NCBI RefSeq assembly: GCF_002843305.1
Contig: NZ_PGSG01000114.1
Location: 26,639-90,638 of the forward strand
From: Streptomyces barkulensis
Lineage (GTDB): Bacteria; Actinomycetota; Actinomycetes; Streptomycetales; Streptomycetaceae
Reading direction: 5' to 3'
DNA length: 64,000 nucleotides
This document shows positions 56,341 through 64,000 of this stretch, in pieces. Positions within the stretch are counted from its first letter, which is position 1. Each line of letters starts with the position of its first letter. A program made the translations under genes and the position numbers. The notes beneath the pieces are model-generated. The model was not told where the DNA came from, did not search any database, and saw only the letters and a program-made list of their open reading frames with translations.

Positions 56341-57033
56341 CTACGGGGCGAACCCCCGGTGCAGGGCGACGATCCCGCCCGTCAGATCGCGCCAGGCGAC
56401 CTTCTCCCACCCCGCGTCCTGGAGCCTGCGGGCCAGGCCGGGCTGGTCGGGCCAGGCGCGGATGGACTCGGCGAGGTAGACGTAGGCGTCCGGGTTGCTG
56501 GACACGGCCTCCGCCACGGGCGGCAGGGCCCGCATCAGGTACTCGGTGTAGACGGTGCGCAGCGGCGCCCAGGTGGGGTGGCTGAACTCGCAGATCACCA
56601 CCCGCCCGCCGGGCCTGGTCACCCGCAGCATCTCGCGCAGCGCGGCGTCGGTGTCGCGGATGTTGCGCAGCCCGAAGGAGATGGTGACGGCGTCGAACGC
56701 GTCGTCGGCGAACGGCAGCCGGGTCGCGTCCCCGGCCGTGAACGGCATCCACGGCTCGCGCCTCTTGCCCTCCCGCAGCATCCCGAGGGAGAAGTCGCAC
56801 GGCACGGTGTACGCCCCGGCGGTCGCGAACGGCACCGACGACGTGCCCGTCCCGGCCGCCAGGTCCAGCACCCGCTCCCCCGGCCGCGCGTCCACCGCAC
56901 GGGCGACCTCGCGCCGCCACAGCCGGGCCTGTCCGAGGGACAGCACGTCGTTGGTGATGTCGTACCGGGCCGCCACCTTGTCGAACATCGCGGCGACTTC
57001 GTTGGGCTGCTTGTCCAGGGATGCGCGCGTCAT
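56341..57033 (-). CDS. menG: Demethylmenaquinone methyltransferase
   Basis: SAM-dependent methyltransferase of 230 residues for the last step of menaquinone synthesis. The UbiE/COQ5 signatures are present: FDKVAARYDITNDVLSLGQ at the start, SAM-binding VLDLAAGTGTSSVPFA, DATRLPFADDAFDAVTISFG and GLRNIRD, and a family-specific ending (WRDLTGGIVALHRGF). ATG 57033 follows GGGAGG; the long frame upstream is a shadow. Confidence 0.93.
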   Translation of the reverse strand: MTRASLDKQPNEVAAMFDKVAARYDITNDVLSLGQARLWRREVARAVDARPGERVLDLAAGTGTSSVPFATAGAYTVPCDFSLGMLREGKRREPWMPFTAGDATRLPFADDAFDAVTISFGLRNIRDTDAALREMLRVTRPGGRVVICEFSHPTWAPLRTVYTEYLMRALPPVAEAVSSNPDAYVYLAESIRAWPDQPGLARRLQDAGWEKVAWRDLTGGIVALHRGFAP

Positions 57034-57286
57034 GTGCCCATCCTCCCAGTCCCACCCCCCTGCCCCCGCCCCGGCTCCCCGGCTCCCCGGCCGCTTCCTT
57101 CCGTACGGACAGCGCGCCTCCGGCAGGACGGCCCCCGGGCGTGCGAACCCTCCGGCGCCCCTGCAGGAACAGCCGGGGAGAGTCAAGGACATCCCGGGGA
57201 TCCTTCCTCCCGGCCGTCCCCTCCGGCGCCTACACTGGGCGGGGCTTACACGACCGCGCGGGCTCAGGAACTGTCCGGGGGGACGG

Positions 57287-57928
57287 GTGATCGACCGGTA
57301 CGTCACCGAGCTGAGCCGGACGCTGCGCGGCCCGCGAACGGCCAAGGCCGACCTGCTCGCCGAAGCTCGCGACGGGCTGATCGACGCGGCGGATGCTTAC
57401 GAGGACTCCGGTCTGAATCGGGAGAGCGCCGAGCGGCAGGCCGTCGCGGACTTCGGTCCCGTACACGTGGTCGCCCCGGACTACCAGGCCGAACTGGGTC
57501 TCGCCCAGGGCCGGCGCACCGCGATACTCATCTGCGCGGTGATGCTGACTCAGCCCGTGGCATGGCGGGTGATGCAGACCCTCACCAAAGACGCCCCCGG
57601 CGGGCACGGCGGCCGCGGCTACGAACTGGTCGACGCGGCGGCCCGCTGGTCCGGCGGCATCACCATCGCCCTGGGACTGGCGGTGCTCTTCGCGACGGGC
57701 ACGGGAGTGCGCCGTCTGGGCTCCCCGCGCCTGGTCGCCCGCGTCACCGGGATCTTCGCCTTCACCGTCTGCGCCGTCTTCGCGGTGCTGGGGCTGCTGC
57801 TCACCCTGTCCGACCCGGCCACGCACTCACCGCTGAGCCCCACCGGGCTGCCGAGCACCCTGGTGGTGCTGGGCATTCCACTGGCCGGTATCGGGGTGGC
57901 CGGCCGCCGCTGCCTGAGCGCGGCCTGA
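57287..57928 (+). CDS. HAAS-domain membrane protein
   Basis: Protein of 213 residues. The N-terminal ~65 residues form a HAAS-type helical domain (YVTELSRTLRGPRTAKADLL, DGLIDAADAYEDSG, AVADFGPV). Four hydrophobic segments follow (about residues 75-95, 115-135, 145-170 and 185-205). Such proteins are usually found with PadR repressors and are thought to pass a membrane signal to them. A padR gene converges on it 13 bases away, which supports the link. GTG 57287 has GGGGGG upstream. Confidence 0.75.
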   Translation: MIDRYVTELSRTLRGPRTAKADLLAEARDGLIDAADAYEDSGLNRESAERQAVADFGPVHVVAPDYQAELGLAQGRRTAILICAVMLTQPVAWRVMQTLTKDAPGGHGGRGYELVDAAARWSGGITIALGLAVLFATGTGVRRLGSPRLVARVTGIFAFTVCAVFAVLGLLLTLSDPATHSPLSPTGLPSTLVVLGIPLAGIGVAGRRCLSAA

Positions 57929-57941
57929 CCAGCCGGCCGGG

Positions 57942-58274
57942 TCAGCTGGAGGCCGTACCGGGGCGCAACACGCCCTCGACCACGGCGGCGAAGTCCCGCC
58001 ATTCCGAGCGCTCGGTGTCCAGAGCGCGCCTGCCCGCCGCGGTCAGCTCGTAGGTGCGACGTCGGCGTCCGCCGACCATTCGCCACTCACTCCGCACGTA
58101 TCCGGCCCGCTCCAGCCGGCGCAGTGCGGGATAGAGCGACCCGGTGGGCAGTTCCAGCGCTCCCCCGCTGCTCTCCCGGAGCGCCTGCATCACGGCGTAG
58201 CCGTGCAGGGCTCCCTTCTCCAGCGTCGCCAGGATCAGGGCATCGAGATGCCCTCTCACCGCATCAGGCTTCAT
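57942..58274 (-). CDS. PadR-family transcriptional repressor
   Basis: Winged-helix protein of 110 residues (subfamily without the long C-terminal domain). HLDALILATLEKGALHGYAV, LELPTGSLYPALRRLERAGY and YELTAAGRRAL are the family hallmarks. ATG 58274 is preceded by TAGATT six bases upstream, so the mRNA is probably leaderless, and a TGTAG-N5-CTACA operator overlaps that -10, pointing to self-repression. It likely also controls the divergent small membrane protein, and perhaps responds to the HAAS protein. Confidence 0.92.
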   Translation of the reverse strand: MKPDAVRGHLDALILATLEKGALHGYAVMQALRESSGGALELPTGSLYPALRRLERAGYVRSEWRMVGGRRRRTYELTAAGRRALDTERSEWRDFAAVVEGVLRPGTASS

Positions 58275-58288
58275 GTAGCCAATCTACA
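58274..58288. promoter_or_regulatory. PadR operator 1 (TGTAG-N5-CTACA) over the padR promoter
   Basis: TGTAG (58274-58278) and CTACA (58284-58288) are perfect inverted half-sites. They overlap the -10 TAGATT of padR (58281-58286 on the minus strand) and its start codon. Confidence 0.6.
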
Positions 58289-58309
58289 TAATGTGCTAGC
58301 GTAGGCTTC

Positions 58310-58319
58310 CTACATGTAG
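58310..58319. promoter_or_regulatory. PadR operator 2 (CTACATGTAG)
   Basis: Perfect 10-bp palindrome with the same CTACA/TGTAG half-sites, 22 bases from operator 1. A TAGGCT (58302-58307) between them could be the -10 of the divergent membrane-protein gene. Confidence 0.6.
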
Positions 58320-58379
58320 ACAGCCTGACTTGTATGACGGTCCAGCGGCACACGACCGAGCACCGGGAAGGAGCATCCG

Positions 58380-58799
58380 ATGTCCACGACGGACACGCGC
58401 CGAGGTTCCCTGCGGCAGTTACCCTGGGTGCTGATCGTCGCCCTGGGCGCCTTCGCGCTCATCCGGCCGGTACTCAGCATCGCCGGTGCCTACGATTCCG
58501 GGCCGTTGGAGAAACCGGTGGGTCCCGTCCTGCTCACGGTGCTGATCGCCGTGATCTGGGTGGGCGCCGCGGCGGCGCTGCGCGTCCCCCGGCCGGTACC
58601 GACCCTCCTGTTCGCCGGAGTGGCCTACGGAGTGCTCGCACTCCTCCTGAACCTGGCGCTGCAGCCGTTCCTGGAGGACGCCGAAGTCCCCCCGGTGCCC
58701 GGGATGATCGGCATACTGTTCTTCAACTCCCTGCTGGGTGCGGCGCTGGGACTGATTGCCGCGGGCCTCCAGCGCGTCCTGCACCGCACCGGCGGCTGA
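58380..58799 (+). CDS. Small membrane protein under probable PadR control
   Basis: Protein of 139 residues with four predicted membrane segments (about 15-35, 48-68, 75-95, 110-130) and a Pro/Glu-containing loop (LEDAEVPPVPG). I do not recognise the family. ATG 58380 follows GGAAGGAG. It diverges from padR across two palindromic operators, so it is probably repressed by PadR together with padR itself; transport or membrane-stress functions are usual for such targets, but nothing here proves one. The 588 bases after it (58800-59387) hold no gene or repeat that I can support. Confidence 0.7.
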   Translation: MSTTDTRRGSLRQLPWVLIVALGAFALIRPVLSIAGAYDSGPLEKPVGPVLLTVLIAVIWVGAAAALRVPRPVPTLLFAGVAYGVLALLLNLALQPFLEDAEVPPVPGMIGILFFNSLLGAALGLIAAGLQRVLHRTGG

Positions 58800-59387
58800 C
58801 ACGGCACCACCCGTGTACGCATCGGCTCCATTCCGGCGCCTCGGAAAACCACCCGGCCGTGGCCGACCGTCATTCCCGTCGACCGGGCCCTCCCCGGAAC
58901 CACGCCGTGAGCCGACGCCCACCCTGGCCCGCTTCCCCGCCGAAGTGACCGCCGAGGCACTCGGCAGACACCGCCCCCGCCCTGCGCACAGGCTGCCGGG
59001 GGCCGATTGTCCAACCCCGCCTTCGCGGCCCCACTTCCCTCCTGCCGCACAGGGCTCGGTCTTCCGGCCGCAGGACGAACAACGCCCCCATACTGTTCCC
59101 GGAACGGGCGACGCCTGCGCCCCCACGCACCCCACAGCACACTGCCGTCCCGGGACACGCCGTCGGAACCGACAGACGGCGCCCTGAAACCCCAGGCATT
59201 CCCCCCGCCCCGGCCCCGGTGGTGCCGGCCGCACCGTCAGGTCACGCGACGAGGCACATCACGGGGCGAACATGCCTTCTGGGCCCCCTCCTCGACACAG
59301 GCTGTGTCCGAATCCTTTGCCTCACCATCAGCAGGACCGGTACACAGGGCACTCACAAGTGTCCGCACTGTGACCAGAGGAAGCACC

Positions 59388-59825
59388 ATGTCGTTCGACG
59401 AAGAGTGGGACCAGCTCGTGGCCAAGGCCACGCGCGAGCAGGCGACCCGCACCCGCCTCAACACACTCGACGGGGACGAGGGCGGTGGCGGCACGACCAA
59501 GCTCCTCCACGTCACCCCGAACGAGCTCACCAAACGCGCGGGCAGGACCGACACCATCCGCGGCAACTTCGCCGACGCGGACAACGCAGTCATCGAGAAG
59601 ACCAAGGAAGTTCCCGGCGGGCTCAAGGGCTTCAAGTCCGCCACCGCGTTCACCACCTTCCAGGAACGCTGGGAGGAACAGATGAAGTATCTCCAGGGAC
59701 TGCTGGACAGCGGAGTGGCCAAGCCCCTGCGCGCCGCGGCCGGCGAACTCCAGCAGGAGGACGGCGACCGGGCCAAGGTGATCGACGGTCTCAAGATGGA
59801 GGACGGGAAGGGTTCGGACAAGTGA
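59388..59825 (+). CDS. WXG-type helical protein, first of a T7SS-like pair
   Basis: Hydrophilic all-helical protein of 145 residues. TPNELTKRAGRTDTIRGNF and the FQERWEEQMKYLQGLLDSG block resemble WXG100/ESX-type proteins; the RWEE turn stands in for the W-x-G turn, which is not present as such. It has no signal peptide. ATG 59388 follows AGAGGAAG and the stop overlaps the next gene (GTGA), so the two are made together. It may be the partner or chaperone of the large protein that follows. No ESX ATPase (EccC) gene is within the window. Confidence 0.6.
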   Translation: MSFDEEWDQLVAKATREQATRTRLNTLDGDEGGGGTTKLLHVTPNELTKRAGRTDTIRGNFADADNAVIEKTKEVPGGLKGFKSATAFTTFQERWEEQMKYLQGLLDSGVAKPLRAAAGELQQEDGDRAKVIDGLKMEDGKGSDK

Positions 59826-62092
59826 CACTGAGCTACAGCACGGTCAAGGAGGCTGACCTCACACCGCTGTCGGAGGCTGTGGCCAAGTGGCGGAACCTGC
59901 CTGGCAAGTTCACCACCATCGCCACATCCTTCAAGACCGAGGTGTCCGGTGCCCTACTCGCTTCCGACTGGGAGGGGGAGGCGGCGAAGGCCGCGTTCAA
60001 GAAGTTCGATCAAGTGCAGAAGCAGATGGGGAACGCCGCGGAGGAGGCCGGTGACGTCCACCGGCTGCTCGACAGCGCTCTGGAAAGCTTCCGCTCCGCC
60101 CAGAAACGACTCCGGAACGTCACCGACGAGGTCTCCGAGGACAGGAACCTCAAGCTCTCCTCCGCCGGGCTCGTATACCTGGACCCGGACGACAAGAAGA
60201 AGCCCGAGCGGCTCGCCGTCCTCAAGCAGGCCTACGAGGACGTGATCCGCGGGTACAACGACCGCATCAAAGCGGCCCTCGATGACGCCACCGAGGCGGA
60301 CACCGCACTTCACTGGGCGCTCTCCCAGGACCCCAACGGACGCTCCCCCGGCTTCCACCCCGACATGTTCCGCAGCATCCGGGAGGCCCAGCAGGGACAG
60401 GGCCGGGCCCGCAAGGACGCCGACACACTCGTCAAGCTCACCTCTCTCGGTCCCGGCATCACCGACGAACAGCTCGAACAGTTCAACCGCCTGGCCCGGA
60501 AGCACGAAGGCGACCCCTACTTCGCCGAACGGTTCGCCGTCAAAACGGGCCCCGAGGGCACTCTGCGCTTCTGGCAGGGCATCGCCGACGCCCGTCCGTC
60601 CAGCAGCGCAGCAGAAAAAACCCTGGCGGGCATCCAAAAATCTCTTTCCCACACTCTCGCCACCGCCTCGCATTCCCAGAGCGAAGCCATGCAGGAGTGG
60701 AAGGAGAAAATGGTCGAACTCGGGAAAGAACGCATCTATTTCACCCACTCGGGCGCGACGGCGAACCTCCCGAGCCAGGGGTCCTACGGTTTTTCCATCA
60801 TGAGCAGCTTGATGCGCCACGGCGAGTACGAAACAGAATTTCTCAAAGAGTACGGCACTGAACTCTACTACTTCGAGAAGGAGCACAAGGGCGACCTCGA
60901 AGATCTTTGGCATGTCGATGACCACAAAGCCCGCCTCAATTTTGGGTCCGATGAAGGAAACGACCCCATGTCCGGTTACCTGGAGGCCCTCGGCCACAAC
61001 CCGGAAGCTTCCAAGGCGATGTTCAACTCAGTGCCCTGGGCTGTAAACGGGAACCATGAGAACAACCTCAGCCCGTTCCTCGATTACCTGATGCGTGAAC
61101 GTGAATGGCTCCAAGACCCGACTACGGGCGAAGAAGCCCAAAAAGGGTACGGGTACGATGAACTTGGGCACGCCCTGGAGTCAGCGACCCTCGGTTTCCC
61201 GTACGATCGCCCCGATCTTGGCCTGAAGCGCGACGAGGCGACGGCAAACGTCATGAGTCAAGTTGTCGCACTTGTCAGCACGGACGTGAGTTTCGCCTCC
61301 GACAGGCCCGGAGTGGGAGACAGTTTGGCAAGGATGGGGGCTGGCTACATCGACGACCTGAATTGGGCAGTCTCTGATTTCGGGGAAGCGGATTACACAG
61401 AAGAGGCAAGGAACTCCGCCTTCCGCCATAAAGAAGGGGGCGGCCACTTCAGTGTAAATGCCAGCACTGCCGAAAGGTTCCTCGCTTCTGCCGGAAGAGT
61501 CGAAGGTGGATACGAAATACTTGCATCAGCTCAACAGGAGTACGTCGCATCCCTGATGAGAGTGCAACCCGGGCCCAATGATGAGGCGAAACTTATCCTC
61601 GAATCAGGATCCAAGTTCAACGGAGTGATTGACGGTGCGCGAACCTTGGACATCCTGAACACATATGAGGACAACAAGGAGGAGGCGGAGCGCAAATTGA
61701 CCGAGGCTGCGGAGTGGGAAAAATTTGCCGTCAGCCAGGGAATCGGCTTGGGTGCCGGACTTCTGACTCTTCCTTTTGGAGGCCCTACCACTTCTGCAGC
61801 GGTTGCTTTCGCGGTTCCCGCTGTGGTGGAAGGGGTGGCGAGCGCTACGGAAACCCAATACGAGGTGTCCCTGAATCGCCAGATAGAGGAAAGGATGGAA
61901 AAATTCGAGGAAGAAAACAGGGTCGATGCTATGGAGTTCTACGATCGCGGGAAAGTCCGGTCCGTGGACCCGCTCGACGCCTTCGTTGTCGCTCATGAAA
62001 TTCCACCAGGCAGCTCTTGGCTTCAGGAGATCAACCTTGAGGACAGGTACGACACTGGAAGGAACGACATTGCACCTCTATTTCGAAAATAA
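59822..62092 (+). CDS. Large WXG-domain protein, possible type VII secretion effector
   Basis: Protein of 756 residues of no family I can name. Residues 1-120 are helical with a DWEGEAAKAAF W-x-G turn at residues 50-52, the mark of type VII secretion substrates. Residues ~120-635 are mixed helical and charged. A hydrophobic stretch (about 639-675, GIGLGAGLLTLPFGG onwards) and an acidic end follow. GTG 59822 overlaps the previous gene. From about 60600 the DNA is visibly richer in A/T and uses AAA, AAT, GAA and TTT codons that are rare in the rest of the window, so the second half of the protein looks acquired or fast-evolving. Confidence 0.65.
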   Translation: MTLSYSTVKEADLTPLSEAVAKWRNLPGKFTTIATSFKTEVSGALLASDWEGEAAKAAFKKFDQVQKQMGNAAEEAGDVHRLLDSALESFRSAQKRLRNVTDEVSEDRNLKLSSAGLVYLDPDDKKKPERLAVLKQAYEDVIRGYNDRIKAALDDATEADTALHWALSQDPNGRSPGFHPDMFRSIREAQQGQGRARKDADTLVKLTSLGPGITDEQLEQFNRLARKHEGDPYFAERFAVKTGPEGTLRFWQGIADARPSSSAAEKTLAGIQKSLSHTLATASHSQSEAMQEWKEKMVELGKERIYFTHSGATANLPSQGSYGFSIMSSLMRHGEYETEFLKEYGTELYYFEKEHKGDLEDLWHVDDHKARLNFGSDEGNDPMSGYLEALGHNPEASKAMFNSVPWAVNGNHENNLSPFLDYLMREREWLQDPTTGEEAQKGYGYDELGHALESATLGFPYDRPDLGLKRDEATANVMSQVVALVSTDVSFASDRPGVGDSLARMGAGYIDDLNWAVSDFGEADYTEEARNSAFRHKEGGGHFSVNASTAERFLASAGRVEGGYEILASAQQEYVASLMRVQPGPNDEAKLILESGSKFNGVIDGARTLDILNTYEDNKEEAERKLTEAAEWEKFAVSQGIGLGAGLLTLPFGGPTTSAAVAFAVPAVVEGVASATETQYEVSLNRQIEERMEKFEEENRVDAMEFYDRGKVRSVDPLDAFVVAHEIPPGSSWLQEINLEDRYDTGRNDIAPLFRK

Positions 62093-62213
62093 TACGAGCC
62101 GCCAGCGAAGCACTTAGAAATGGGCGAAGCAACCCCAGTCGAAAGCACTCGGCCAGATCCCGAAAGTTGAACACCCGTCACCTCGAAGATGAAACCCTTA
62201 GAGAGATTATCTG

Positions 62214-62867
62214 GTGAGGAAGAAAATTTTTCGATTGCGCATCACCTTCTCCTTGGTGGGCATCATTCTGATGGCGTCATCTTGCTCTAGCGGAGACCGG
62301 GGAAATTCAGTTTCCGCACAGGATGTGTGCGGCGGGCTGGCAGAGAAAGCCGCCTCAGCCGTGAAGGAAATTACAGCGGCAGAGAAGTTCAGAAAAGACT
62401 CCGTCGGCGACGGCGGTAAGTTCACGGACCTCCTCTTGTCCGACCTGAAGGAAGAAAGAACAGGGAAGAGAAGAGAGTTCTGCCGAGTCCACCCCGTAGA
62501 GGGGAAAGGAGCACCTGTTCCACGCATTCATTTCGAAATAATCAGTCGAGACAACATCCCTCCTGACAGAAAAACGGCAGTCGTCGGCGAGAAGGATTTC
62601 CCGTTCGCTCTACGGGCGACTTCGACTTACACCTCCGCTGAAATATATTTTGAGTGCCACTCAAGTAGCACAAGAAGAAACAGCAGAGAACGCCCTGTAG
62701 TGCACGGAAAACTTTCCTACGGCCCTCGACTCGTTGGGGGCGAGGGTGGTTTGAAATCAATCCAATTGCACATGGACATACTTCAGCATGTGGCCCGCAA
62801 TGTCGCGAGGGAATTGGGATGCGGTGGTCACGGGGGCATCCCGGAGTCGGATGGGCCTAGGGAGTAA
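62214..62867 (+). CDS. Hypothetical lipoprotein, possible immunity-type partner
   Basis: Protein of 217 residues. MRKKIFRLRITFSLVGIILM and the lipobox MASSC (Cys at residue 24) mark a lipoprotein exposed outside the membrane. The mature part has five more cysteines (VCGG, EFCRV, FECHS, LGCGG and others) that could form disulfides, and a charged Lys/Arg/Glu surface. No family recognised. The start GTG 62214 has a weak purine site (gagag). Base composition matches the low-GC second half of the large WXG gene 121 bases upstream, so the two probably travelled together. Confidence 0.65.
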   Translation: MRKKIFRLRITFSLVGIILMASSCSSGDRGNSVSAQDVCGGLAEKAASAVKEITAAEKFRKDSVGDGGKFTDLLLSDLKEERTGKRREFCRVHPVEGKGAPVPRIHFEIISRDNIPPDRKTAVVGEKDFPFALRATSTYTSAEIYFECHSSSTRRNSRERPVVHGKLSYGPRLVGGEGGLKSIQLHMDILQHVARNVARELGCGGHGGIPESDGPRE

Positions 62868-63020
62868 AAGGCGAAAATAGAGAAAGACAAGTTCAAGGCT
62901 ATCGGGAAGTCTCGCGCTGCATCCCCTCTCTCCGCCTACGCAAAGGCTCATGACATCCCCAGCGACGATCCATGGTTTGCAGAGCGCAGAAGGTCCATAG
63001 AACTTTACTACGGTAAGTGA
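62868..63020 (+). pseudogene. ORF remnant cut by the IS element
   Basis: Right after the TAA of the lipoprotein gene the same frame stays open for 50 codons (KAKIEKDKFKAIGKSRAASP onwards, then AERRRSIELYYGK). Its TGA is the first three bases of the IS terminal repeat. There is no usable start codon. It may be the lost end of the lipoprotein gene after a nonsense mutation or part of another gene that the IS interrupted. Confidence 0.5.
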
Positions 63021-64000
63021 GGTTTTCTCATCGGTGATCACTTCCAGATCCCGTTGAGAACGAGAGCTGCTCTGGCGATGTCGCCGATCCGGTTGGGGCT
63101 GAGCGTGACGTGCTGCAGGGCCCGCCATCGCTGCTTGAGTTCGGCGGCAGTGCGCTCGCCCAGGGCCCGGACATGCCGCAGCAGCATGTTGAGCATGCGG
63201 GTATCGGCGTGAAGTGCCTGCTCGGACTGGCCCTTTGGGCGGCGGACCGGGATGCGGATGCCGATGCCCGCGCCGATGTAGCCCTTGTCCGCCAGGGTCG
63301 GAAGGCCCTCGGCGGCCTTGTAAAGGGCGGGCAAGGCGTGCAGGCGGGCGGCGGTGATGTCGGGGACGCTGCCGGGCTCGACGTCGGAGACCCACAGGGG
63401 GGTGCCGTCCGGAGCGGACAGGAACTGGATGTTGCCGCCGAACGCCTTGTGCTTCTGGCTGAACCACAGGTCGTTACCGTTGTCCCGGAGGCCGGCGAGG
63501 CGGTCGGACTCGATCAGTGTGCCGTCGAGGATCACGTGTGTCATGCCTTCACCTCGGCAGCGGGAGAGGACCTCGTGCAGGTCCGGGGCCTGGGCGGAGA
63601 GGACGTCGATGCCTTCGTGCAGGTAGCGGTAGCCGGTGGCCTGGGAGATTCCGGCGTCACGGGCCAGGCAGTGCACGCAGCCGCGCTCGCGGAACCAGCG
63701 CAGAACCAGTACGGCCTGGCGGAACGGGCCCAGCGCCCGCGAGCCGCGCGGCGTGCCGATGCGTCGTCGGTGTGCGGCCAGCAGGCGGGACAGGTACTCC
63801 ACGACATGGCGTGGGACGTCGAGCGTGGCAACATAGGTGACCAACGTGAAGCCTCTGGTGGTTACGGACATGATCTTGTGGTGAGACCTGTCCTACCAGG
63901 GGCTTTACGTCTGTCCAGAGCCGGGGCCGCCCGGCCCGATCCACCCGGACCTGCACCGATCAGCCCACTTCGCGGAGATCATTTCGCTGAGAAAACCTCA
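63018..64000 (-). mobile_element. IS5-family insertion sequence, 983 bp
   Basis: The perfect 13-bp terminal repeats TGAGGTTTTCTCA lie at 63018-63030 and, inverted, at 63988-64000. Inner similarity (TGATC) extends a few bases further. The right end coincides with the last base of the window, so the target duplication cannot be read. It holds one transposase gene that looks intact. Bases 63872-63987 inside the element have no ORF. Confidence 0.88.
63038..63871 (-). CDS. IS5-family transposase
   Basis: DDE transposase of 277 residues. An N-terminal helix-turn-helix (VLRWFRERGCVHCLARDAG, ISQATGYRYLHEG) is followed by the catalytic core. The first Asp is in HVILDGTLIESDR, the second in LPTLADKGYIGAG, and the Glu in LGERTAAELKQRW. 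The length and an uninterrupted frame suggest it is active. ATG 63871 is used; an internal GTG at TYVATLDVP is an alternative. The terminal repeats differ from those of the MITE at 7464-7632, so this enzyme probably did not move that element. Confidence 0.9.
   Translation of the reverse strand: MSVTTRGFTLVTYVATLDVPRHVVEYLSRLLAAHRRRIGTPRGSRALGPFRQAVLVLRWFRERGCVHCLARDAGISQATGYRYLHEGIDVLSAQAPDLHEVLSRCRGEGMTHVILDGTLIESDRLAGLRDNGNDLWFSQKHKAFGGNIQFLSAPDGTPLWVSDVEPGSVPDITAARLHALPALYKAAEGLPTLADKGYIGAGIGIRIPVRRPKGQSEQALHADTRMLNMLLRHVRALGERTAAELKQRWRALQHVTLSPNRIGDIARAALVLNGIWK

Noticed and set aside
54863..57055. One long protein joining menJ to an upstream frame
   Set aside because: The upstream part is an antisense or out-of-frame shadow of menG; the flavoprotein begins at GTG 56158.
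58756..59199. ORFs of 100-180 residues downstream of the PadR-controlled gene
   Set aside because: Arg/Pro/Gly-rich composition without domains, no consistent start, and both strands open over the same stretch.

Overview
High-GC actinobacterial chromosome, almost certainly Streptomyces. Pointers are the GC-rich third codon positions, frequent GTG and TTG starts, ATGA/GTGA start-stop overlaps, genes with no leader, and the gene order itself (aspC-ada-murB-maoC pair-rpmG-tRNAs; nuo2; korAB; fah; nuoA-N; menJ-menG). Nearly all of the window is core chromosome. Only the last ~4.6 kb, a 169 bp MITE and one deleted ABC transporter look accessory.

Layout. 1-5.1 kb: end of an aspartate aminotransferase gene, an adenosine deaminase-family gene, murB, two MaoC/Had-type dehydratase subunits, rpmG (L33), tRNA-Met and tRNA-Thr. 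5.3-11.4 kb: a cytosine-deaminase-like amidohydrolase lacking key residues, an NAD(P)H-binding SDR with a MITE at its stop codon, tRNA-Tyr, yajQ, a lipoprotein, a membrane-anchored Mrr-type nuclease, yccF and htpX. 11.6-21.8 kb: a second, reduced complex I operon (nuoA2-B2-C2-H2-I2-J2-K2-L2-M2-N2) with no D, E, F or G gene and repeat-rich tails on several subunits. 22-27.3 kb: a NarL-type two-component system and korAB (2-oxoacid:ferredoxin oxidoreductase). 27.6-36.8 kb: rarD, a secreted M28 aminopeptidase with a P domain, a CGNR regulator divergent from a VOC protein, an ABC transporter reduced to a fused stub, a secreted LolA-like protein, a long-chain polyprenyl diphosphate synthase, fumarylacetoacetase and a lipoprotein. 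37-53.2 kb: the complete 14-gene nuoA-N operon. Its 762-base upstream region holds a Rex-operator-like site, three Crp-like repeats and a palindrome. 53.9-58.8 kb: a secreted NlpC/P60 hydrolase, menJ-type reductase, menG, a HAAS-domain membrane protein, a PadR repressor and a small membrane protein. 59.4-64 kb: a WXG-type gene pair, a lipoprotein, a truncated ORF and an IS5-family element whose right end is the last base of the window.

How the genes fit together. The main theme is respiration. Polyprenyl synthase, MenG and MenJ make and tailor menaquinone. Nuo1 passes NADH electrons to it. Nuo2 lacks the NADH-input module and lies near KorAB, which reduces ferredoxin, so a ferredoxin-linked role is a reasonable hypothesis. 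The terminal WXG cluster differs in base composition from the rest and is the best candidate for a little-described system.
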